DNA of 50,373 nt from Rhodopseudomonas faecalis. Lineage in GTDB: Bacteria; Pseudomonadota; Alphaproteobacteria; Rhizobiales; Xanthobacteraceae. The notes under the pieces are model-generated. The model searched no databases, had not been told where the DNA came from, and saw only the letters and a program-made list of their open reading frames with translations. The position numbers and the translations under genes were made by a program. Shown piece after piece: positions 44,944 through 50,373 of this stretch; position 1 is the stretch's first letter, and every line of letters starts with the position of its first letter. The DNA is taken from the NCBI RefSeq assembly GCF_003217325.1, contig NZ_QJTI01000020.1, positions 34,258 through 84,630 of the forward strand, written 5' to 3'.

Positions 44944-45780
44944 ATGTCGATCACGTCCAAGACCAGCCCTCTCGCGCAACTCAGCGGCACCATCTTATTG
45001 GCCGGTGCCGGCAAAATGGGTGGCTCGCTTCTCACCGGATGGCTGGCGCAGGGGCTCGACGGCTGCAACGTTGCCGTGCTCGAGCCGGCACCCTCCGACG
45101 ACATTGCCGCCCTCACCGCGCGCGGCGTGCGCTTCAACCCGGCGCCGCAGGACCTCGGCACGGTCGACGCGCTGGTGATCGCGGTCAAGCCGCAGATGTT
45201 CCGCGAAGCCGCCGCCCAGCTGAAAGCCTATGTCAGCCCGTCGACGCTGGTGGTGTCGATCATGGCCGGCATCACCGTCAGCGCGCTGCAGGACGCCTGC
45301 GGCGGCGCCGTGGTGCGCGCCATGCCCAACACCCCAGCTGCGATCGGCCGCGGCATCACCGTGGCGGTGGCTGCCGCCGAAGTCAGCGCCGGCCAGCGCA
45401 GCACCGCCGACGCGCTGCTGCGCGCCACCGGCGCGGTGGAATGGGTCGATGACGAACAGCTGATCGACGCCGTCACCGCGGTATCGGGCTCGGGCCCGGC
45501 CTATGTGTTCCTGCTGGCCGAAGAACTGGCGCGCGCCGGCGTCGAGGCCGGCCTGCCCGAACAACTCGCGATGAAACTGGCGCGGGCCACCGTCGCCGGC
45601 TCCGGCGAGCTGCTGCATCGCTCCGAACTCGACGCCGCCACGCTGCGCAAGAACGTCACCTCGCCGAACGGCACCACCGCCGCCGCGTTCGATGTGCTGA
45701 TGGCCAATGACGGGCTGCGGCCGCTGATGATCCGCGCGGTCGCCGCCGCCAAGAAGCGCTCGGAAGAACTGGCGAAGTAA
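44944..45780 (+). CDS. proC: Pyrroline-5-carboxylate reductase
   Basis: Last step of proline synthesis, reducing P5C with NAD(P)H. From ATG 44944 it has 278 residues; earlier in-frame ATGs (44863, 44875) add a segment not seen in the family. It shows the Rossmann ILLAGAGKMGGSLLTGW, IAVKPQM, RAMPNTPAAIGRG and the signature AVSGSGPAYVFLLAEEL with VTSPNGTTAAA near the end. The neighbouring YbjN gene upstream is the usual partner. Confidence 0.95.
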   Translation: MSITSKTSPLAQLSGTILLAGAGKMGGSLLTGWLAQGLDGCNVAVLEPAPSDDIAALTARGVRFNPAPQDLGTVDALVIAVKPQMFREAAAQLKAYVSPSTLVVSIMAGITVSALQDACGGAVVRAMPNTPAAIGRGITVAVAAAEVSAGQRSTADALLRATGAVEWVDDEQLIDAVTAVSGSGPAYVFLLAEELARAGVEAGLPEQLAMKLARATVAGSGELLHRSELDAATLRKNVTSPNGTTAAAFDVLMANDGLRPLMIRAVAAAKKRSEELAK

Positions 45781-45790
45781 TCGATCATCG

Positions 45791-45813
45791 TCCCTCCCCG
45801 CAAGGGGGAGGGA
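45791..45813. terminator. Hairpin between convergent proC and histidine kinase genes
   Basis: TCCCTCCCC / GGGGAGGGA, 9 bp, with a 5-nt loop, 10 nt after the proC stop and 11 nt before the end of the kinase gene. The place is right for a shared bidirectional terminator, but there is no long T-run, and the same hairpin sequence recurs in the repeats at both ends of the window. Confidence 0.5.
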
Positions 45814-45823
45814 TCAAACCGGA

Positions 45824-47212
45824 CTACACCGGCACGCGCACCGTGGCGCGCAAGCCCCCCATCGGGCTGTCGCTGAGCAGAATGTCGCCGCCATGCGAGC
45901 GGGCGATATCGCGCGCGATCGCAAGGCCCAGCCCGGTTCCGCCCTCATCCTGATTGCGGGCAACATCGAGGCGCAGGAACGGCTTGAACACCTCCTCGCG
46001 CATCGCATGGGGAATGCCCGGCCCGTCATCATCGACCGTGACCGTCAGATAGCGATGGTCGCGGTGGCCGGTGATCGCGATATTGTCGGCATAGCGCGCG
46101 GCATTCGACACCAGATTGGCCAGGCAGCGCTTGAACGCCGCGGGCTTGACCGTCACCACCGGCTCGCCGTGGAACTGGACGGTGGCGACGTGGCCGTGCC
46201 GTTCGGCATCGCTGCGCAATTCTTCCAACGCCGCCGCCATGTCGGTCGGCTGCGCCTGCTCGCCACTGTCGCCGCGCGCGAACGCCAAATAATCCTCCAG
46301 CATCCACGCCATCTCGTCGACGTCCTTGCGCATCGCCTCGGTTTCCGGGCTGTCGCCGAGCAGCGCCAACTCCAGCTTGAAGCGCGTCAGGATGGTGCGC
46401 AGATCGTGCGACACGCCGGCCAGCATCGCGGTGCGCTGCTCCATGGCGCGTTCGACGCGCGACTTCATTTCGATAAAGGCATAGGCGGCGCGGCGCACCT
46501 CGCGCGCCCCGCGTGGCCGGAAGTTCGGCACCTCGCGGCCCTTGCCAAAACTCTCGGCGGCATCGGCGAGCCGCAGGATCGGCCGGATCTGATTGCGCAG
46601 AAACAGCACCGCCACCACCAGCAGGATGGTCGAGGTGCCGAGCATCCAGAACAGAAATATCTCGGAATTGGAGGCGTAGGCCGCGCTGCGCTGGGCAAAC
46701 ACCCGCATCACCGCGTCATCGAGCTGAATGCGGATCTCGACCAGATTGGAGCGGCCCACGGTGTCGATCCAGAACGGCCGTGCGACACGGCGGCTGAGCT
46801 GCCGCGAGATCGATTGATCGAGCAGCGAGAAGAACGGTTTGGGACCCGGCGGCGGCATGTCGTCCGGCCCGAGAAAATCCACCACCAGGCCAAGCCGCTC
46901 CTGGGCGATGCGGCGCAATTGGCTGCGGTCCTTGTCCTGCGGATAGCCTTTGTAAACATCGATCAGCGCCGCGATGTCCTGCACCACCGCGGACGACAGC
47001 CGGCGCGTCACCGTGTTCCAGTGCCGCTCCATGAACACGAACGCCACCACCGATTGCAGCACCACCATCGGCACGATCATGATCAGCAGCGAGCGGGCAT
47101 ACAGCCCCTTGGGCATGAAATCGTTGAAGCGCCGCCACGCCTGATCGTGGAACGCCACCACCCGCCGCGACACGGTGCGGATCATCGACAGCCCAACGTC
47201 GAGAGAACTCAT
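45824..47212 (-). CDS. Sensor histidine kinase, EnvZ-like
   Basis: Membrane sensor of 462 residues, partner of the response regulator just upstream. Two membrane segments (about 41-62 and 191-211) enclose a periplasmic sensor region of about 125 residues, followed by HAMP, the H-box AGVSHDLRTILTRFKLEL, N-box NLVSNAARYA, and ATP-binding DDDGPGIP and GGTGLGLAIA. The layout matches EnvZ-like class I kinases. ATG 47212 is 7 nt after the regulator stop, whose TGA is part of the ribosome-binding sequence TGAGG. The stimulus is unknown. Confidence 0.92.
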   Translation of the reverse strand: MSSLDVGLSMIRTVSRRVVAFHDQAWRRFNDFMPKGLYARSLLIMIVPMVVLQSVVAFVFMERHWNTVTRRLSSAVVQDIAALIDVYKGYPQDKDRSQLRRIAQERLGLVVDFLGPDDMPPPGPKPFFSLLDQSISRQLSRRVARPFWIDTVGRSNLVEIRIQLDDAVMRVFAQRSAAYASNSEIFLFWMLGTSTILLVVAVLFLRNQIRPILRLADAAESFGKGREVPNFRPRGAREVRRAAYAFIEMKSRVERAMEQRTAMLAGVSHDLRTILTRFKLELALLGDSPETEAMRKDVDEMAWMLEDYLAFARGDSGEQAQPTDMAAALEELRSDAERHGHVATVQFHGEPVVTVKPAAFKRCLANLVSNAARYADNIAITGHRDHRYLTVTVDDDGPGIPHAMREEVFKPFLRLDVARNQDEGGTGLGLAIARDIARSHGGDILLSDSPMGGLRATVRVPV

Positions 47213-47219
47213 GACAGCC

Positions 47220-47942
47220 TCAAGGCACCGCGATCAGCCGGTAGCCGATGCCCCGCACCGCTTGCAGGAACAGCGGGTTGGCCGGGTCCTGCTCGATCTT
47301 GCGGCGCAACCGGTTGATCTGCACATCGACCGCGCGCTCATTGACGTCGCCGCCGCCGGTGAGATCGCCGCGCGCCACGGTCTCGCCCGGCGTCGAGGCC
47401 AGCAGCCGCAGCATGTCGCGCTCGCGGTCGGTGAGATGCACGATCTCCTCGCCCTGGCGCAGTTCGCCGCGCTCAAGGTGAAACACGTAAGGCCCGAACG
47501 TGACCTGCTCGATGCGCTGCGCGGCATTCGGCATCGCGCGCTTGAGGATATTGCCGATGCGCAGCAGCAATTCGCGCGGCTCGAACGGTTTTGCGACATA
47601 ATCGTCGGCGCCGATCTGCAGCCCCTCGATGCGGTTCTCCGGCTCGTGCCGCGCGGTCAGCATGATGATCGGCACCGCCGACTCGGTGCGGATCGCACGC
47701 GCCAGATCAAAGCCGCTCTCGCCCGGCATCATCACATCCAGGATCAGCAGATCGAAATGCAGCCCGTGCAGCTTGGCGCGGGCGTCGGCGGCGCATTTTG
47801 CGGTGGTCACCCGATAGCCTTCGCTGGCCAGGAACCGCGACAGCAGATCGCGAATCCGGCGGTCGTCATCGACCAGCAGCAGATGCGGCGCATCGTCCGC
47901 TGGCCGCGGCGGCTTCTTCGGCTGGATCGCGAATTCCGTCAC
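47220..47942 (-). CDS. petR: OmpR-family response regulator (PetR-like)
   Basis: DNA-binding regulator of 240 residues. GTG 47942 overlaps the MarR gene stop (GTGA). The receiver domain has DDDRRIR, the phosphorylation Asp in LLILDVMMPGESG and the conserved Lys in VAKPFEP; the C-terminal winged helix is typical of OmpR/PhoB (LTDRERDMLRLLAS, NERAVDVQINRLRRKI). The MarR-OmpR gene pair resembles Rhodobacter PetP-PetR, which affects bc1 complex and cytochrome c expression; targets here are unknown. The kinase gene follows. Confidence 0.9.
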   Translation of the reverse strand: MTEFAIQPKKPPRPADDAPHLLLVDDDRRIRDLLSRFLASEGYRVTTAKCAADARAKLHGLHFDLLILDVMMPGESGFDLARAIRTESAVPIIMLTARHEPENRIEGLQIGADDYVAKPFEPRELLLRIGNILKRAMPNAAQRIEQVTFGPYVFHLERGELRQGEEIVHLTDRERDMLRLLASTPGETVARGDLTGGGDVNERAVDVQINRLRRKIEQDPANPLFLQAVRGIGYRLIAVP

Positions 47943-48505
47943 CGTCCATCCTTTGATTGGGGCCCACCTGATGGGGGCGCGCCGGCCAGGATGCTTTGCA
48001 GCACCTTGTCCGGATCATCCTGATCGATCATGCCGCGCAGAAATGTCAGCACGGTCGCGGCGTCGCCTGTGCCAAGACCGGCGAGCGCATGGTTGATGCG
48101 GCCGGTCTGCAGCCGCGCCAGCTCGGTGACCAGCGCTTCGCCCTTGGCGGTGGCGAAAAGAAGCCGCTGGCGGCGATCGGTGTCGCCGGCCTTCTGCACG
48201 ATATAGCCCTCGTCCAACAGCTGTTTCAGCACCCGCCCGAGCGATTGCTTGGTGATGCGCAGCACGTCGAGCAGATCGGCGACCTTAAGACCCGGATAGC
48301 GCGACACGAAATGCACGACCCGGTGATGGGCGCGGCCGAAGCCGAAGGTTTCGAGCACGTGGTCGGCATCGCCGACAAAATCGCGGTAGGCAAAAAACAG
48401 CAGTTCAATGATGTCCCAACGCGGCGTCGGCGCCGCGTCAGCCACAGCGGCGACCTCGCTCTGCGGGGCGGCCGGGGCAAGCTCGGTGCAATTTATGTCA
48501 GCCAT
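47939..48505 (-). CDS. petP: MarR-family transcriptional regulator (PetP-like)
   Basis: Winged-helix repressor/activator of 188 residues from ATG 48505 (MADINCTELAP). RWDIIELLFFAYRDFVGDADHVLETFGFGRAHHRVVHFV is the PetP-type N-terminal part; VADLLDVLRITKQSLGRVLKQLLDEGYIVQ is the recognition region and DTDRRQRLLFATAKGEAL the wing, typical of MarR. It is the first gene of the operon with the OmpR regulator and kinase. Two inverted repeats lie at and just upstream of its start, pointing to self-regulation. Confidence 0.88.
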   Translation of the reverse strand: MADINCTELAPAAPQSEVAAVADAAPTPRWDIIELLFFAYRDFVGDADHVLETFGFGRAHHRVVHFVSRYPGLKVADLLDVLRITKQSLGRVLKQLLDEGYIVQKAGDTDRRQRLLFATAKGEALVTELARLQTGRINHALAGLGTGDAATVLTFLRGMIDQDDPDKVLQSILAGAPPSGGPQSKDGR

Positions 48506-48514
48506 ATTGACATA
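48494..48514. promoter_or_regulatory. Perfect 7-bp inverted repeat over the MarR start codon
   Basis: TATGTCA-N7-TGACATA, with the start codon (48503-48505) inside the spacer. Its size and place suit a MarR-type operator blocking transcription or translation of the operon. Binding is inferred from position only. Confidence 0.6.
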
Positions 48515-48518
48515 TCTG

Positions 48519-48537
48519 GGTTTTATGTTACAAAACC
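48519..48537. promoter_or_regulatory. Second inverted repeat upstream of the MarR gene
   Basis: GGTTTT-N7-AAAACC, a dyad with the same 7-nt spacer, centred 24 bp upstream of the first dyad's centre. It lies in the region expected to hold the promoter, so it could be a second operator half or overlap a -10 element. Confidence 0.45.
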
Positions 48538-48786
48538 AACGATCAAGACGAAATAATCGACTATTCCGCTTGCGACACTCGCCCTTGCAGTCCGATAAGG
48601 AAGCGGACGGCGACGCGCACCCGCAGGTCGGACAGTAGCCCGGAACATAGCGGAGTTCATGCATTCCGCCAAAGCATGTCTCCCGGCCATTCCGGGATGT
48701 AGAACCCACCTGCGCCGGCATGTTGGCCGGGCTCGCATAACCATGACGGCCACCGTTTTGGCGCGCCGTTCCAGGAGATTAAGTCC

Positions 48787-49899
48787 ATGGGCGTTTCGTT
48801 CGACAAGATCGATGGCTCGCTTTGCTTGAAATTCGATATCCAGCCGAAGGCGGACCCGACGCCCGATCAGGAGCGCGCCGCCAAATTGGTGTCCCCGGGT
48901 TTTGGCCGGGTGTTTTCCGATCACATGGCCGTGGTGCGCTACAGCGCGGAACAGGGCTGGCACAACGCCACCGTCGAGGCGCGCGGCGCGTTCCAACTCG
49001 ATCCAGCCGCCGCGGTGCTGCACTATGCCCAGGAAATCTTTGAGGGCCTGAAGGCCTATAAGCGCGACGACGGCGGCGTGAACCTGTTCCGCCCCGACGC
49101 CAACGCCAAGCGCTTCCGCGACTCGGCCGACCGCATGGCGATGCCGCCGGTGCCGGAGGCGGTGTTCATCGAAGCGGTCGAGCAATTGGTGCGCATGGAC
49201 CGCGAATGGATTCCGAGCGGCGACGGCAGCCTGTATCTGCGGCCGTTCATGATCGCCAGCGAAACGTTCCTCGGCGTCAAGCCGTCGCACGAATACATCT
49301 TCGCGGTGATCGCCTCGCCGGTCGGCTCCTATTTCAAGGGCGGCCCGGCCCCGGTGTCGATCTGGGTGTCGCGCAACTACACGCGCGCCGCGGTCGGCGG
49401 CACCGGCGCGGTGAAATGCGGCGGCAACTACGCGGCCAGCCTGCGCGCGCAGGCCGAAGCGATCGATCACGGCTGCGATCAGGTGGTGTTCCTCGATGCG
49501 CGCGAGCACCGCTACGTCGAAGAACTGGGCGGCATGAACGTGTTCTTCGTGTTCGAGGACGGCTCGTTGTCGACGCCGCCGCTTGGCACGATCCTGCCCG
49601 GCATCACCCGCAACTCGATCATCGCGCTGGCCCGCGAATCCGGCGCCATTGTGCGCGAGGAGCCCTACACGATCGAGCAGTGGCGCGCCGATGCCGAGAG
49701 CGGCAAGCTCAAGGAAGCGTTCGCTTGCGGCACCGCCGCGGTAATCTCACCGATCGGCAAGGTGTGCTCGGCCAATGGCGAATTCGCCATCAATGGCGGT
49801 GTTGCCGGTCCGGTGGCGATGGGGCTGCGCAAGAAGCTGGTCGATATCCAGTACGGCCGCGCCGCCGATACCCACGGCTGGATCAAGAAGGTGTTTTGA
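48787..49899 (+). CDS. ilvE: Branched-chain amino acid aminotransferase, class II-type
   Basis: PLP enzyme that makes and breaks Val, Leu and Ile with 2-oxoglutarate. The 370-residue length fits the longer BCAT form with GSLYLRPFMIAS, the PLP lysine in GAVKCGGNYAASL, YVEELGGMNVFFVFEDG and GTAAVISPIG. The ATG at 48787 begins MGVSFDKIDGSL; an AGGAGATTAAGTCC sequence precedes it. It is divergent from the MarR operon and shares its 281-nt intergenic region. Hairpin repeats follow its stop. Confidence 0.94.
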   Translation: MGVSFDKIDGSLCLKFDIQPKADPTPDQERAAKLVSPGFGRVFSDHMAVVRYSAEQGWHNATVEARGAFQLDPAAAVLHYAQEIFEGLKAYKRDDGGVNLFRPDANAKRFRDSADRMAMPPVPEAVFIEAVEQLVRMDREWIPSGDGSLYLRPFMIASETFLGVKPSHEYIFAVIASPVGSYFKGGPAPVSIWVSRNYTRAAVGGTGAVKCGGNYAASLRAQAEAIDHGCDQVVFLDAREHRYVEELGGMNVFFVFEDGSLSTPPLGTILPGITRNSIIALARESGAIVREEPYTIEQWRADAESGKLKEAFACGTAAVISPIGKVCSANGEFAINGGVAGPVAMGLRKKLVDIQYGRAADTHGWIKKVF

Positions 49900-50205
49900 G
49901 ACCCGCCGCCTGCCTCTCTACGCACGCGGGGAGAGGTGAACAGGTCGCGACCTCAACGACACAACAGCTCTAGATAAACTAAGCGTTCTGAAGCACGGCC
50001 TACTCCCTCTCCCCGCTTGCGGGGAGAGGGTTGGGGTGAGGGGTTGATGAGCTACGGCGCGTTGATGCGCCCCCTCACCCGGATCACCGCTGCGCGCTGA
50101 TCCGACCTCTCCCCGCACGCGGGGAGAGGTGAAGAAGCCGCGCCTGTTACGAGACACCAACACGAGTCATTCCGGGGCGCGCGCAGCGCGAACCCGGCGA
50201 CTGTC
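49900..50205. repeat. Hairpin repeat array between ilvE and IS110 fragment
   Basis: Two perfect 12-bp hairpins, CCCTCTCCCCGC-TT-GCGGGGAGAGGG (50005-50030) and ACCTCTCCCCGC-AC-GCGGGGAGAGGT (50105-50130), plus a degenerate third at 49913-49936. The segments GGTGAGGGG and CCCCTCACC between them are also complementary, so the stretch could fold as one larger structure. TCATTCCGGGGCGC near 50168 is another common dispersed repeat. No gene is visible. Confidence 0.75.
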
Positions 50206-50373
50206 TCAGGTGTCAAGGGTCTTACCTTGATATGGCGTGTCGGCTTTGACGAGTGCGTTGGCTGTGACGAGCAGTTTTCGGGCGATTGCGATGAGCGCGA
50301 CCTTTCCGGGTTTTCCTTGCAGGCGAAGGGCGTTGTAGTCGTCGCGGAGCTTGGGGTGGTGGCGGGCGGCGAC
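50206..50373 (-). mobile_element. IS110-family transposase, C-terminal part, cut by window edge
   Basis: The last 55 codons and stop (TGA at 50206) of a frame that runs off the right edge. The translation includes RHHPKLRDDYNAL, GKPGKVALIAIARKLL and VTANALVKADTPY, typical of the Transposase_20 C-terminal part of IS110-type DEDD transposases, which make up the end of the second half of the protein. The rest lies beyond the window, so completeness cannot be judged. No terminal inverted repeats are expected in this family. Confidence 0.85.

Overview
The window (about 50.4 kb, very GC-rich, with alphaproteobacterial codon use) looks like ordinary chromosome from the Rhodopseudomonas/Bradyrhizobium group (Nitrobacteraceae, Rhizobiales). 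The clues are an MlaE-F-D lipid transporter order, a RibH2-type lumazine synthase, a PetP/PetR-like regulator pair, a UbiK-like BMFP protein, two c-type cytochromes beside a molybdenum hydroxylase, and the dispersed palindromic repeats typical of these genomes. I see no rRNA or tRNA genes, no CRISPR array and no prophage. The only mobile-element sequence is the 3' end of an IS110-family transposase at the right edge.

Layout. 1-597 is a mosaic of repeats. 598-3393 (minus) is the mlaEFD lipid-transport operon, divergent from a dipeptide epimerase gene. 4533-8155 holds an MFS transporter, a low-complexity protein with a conserved alphaproteobacterial N-terminus, and a PLP dehydratase. 8280-10845 (minus) is a membrane-lipid group: a PmtA-like methyltransferase, a PlcP/LpxH-type metallophosphatase and a GT4 glycosyltransferase, matching the arrangement used for lipid remodelling. 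thiD and a stand-alone AsnC-type domain protein follow. 12225-16220 (minus) has a form II CoxL-type molybdenum hydroxylase large subunit without its small and medium subunits, followed by a class II cytochrome c and a diheme cytochrome c.

17239-31452 is an envelope-polysaccharide region: a NodU-family carbamoyltransferase, MurJ, a GnnB/GnnA-like aminotransferase/oxidoreductase pair (probably making the diamino sugar of lipid A), a UDP-uronate epimerase, the ADP-heptose enzymes HldE, HldD and GmhB, heptosyltransferases WaaF and WaaC, and an MsbA-like exporter. Together these make, attach and export the inner part of lipopolysaccharide; gmhA is not in the window.

31519-34755 holds an FAH-family hydrolase, small conserved proteins, a 15-nt tandem repeat and two tandem MaoC-like hydratase genes. 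35010-37434 (minus) is rplY-pth-ychF. 37913-41165 has a UbiK-like gene divergent from an lgt-MidA/NDUFAF7-pgeF operon. 41335-45780 holds a putative lipoprotein, prs with a strong terminator, ribH, a YbjN-domain protein and proC. 45824-48505 (minus) is a MarR/response regulator/histidine kinase operon with clear operator-like dyads at its start, divergent from ilvE. The right end is an array of hairpin repeats leading into the IS110 fragment. Three related cloverleaf-like palindromic elements lie at 34848-34990, 37766-37907 and 43266-43396.
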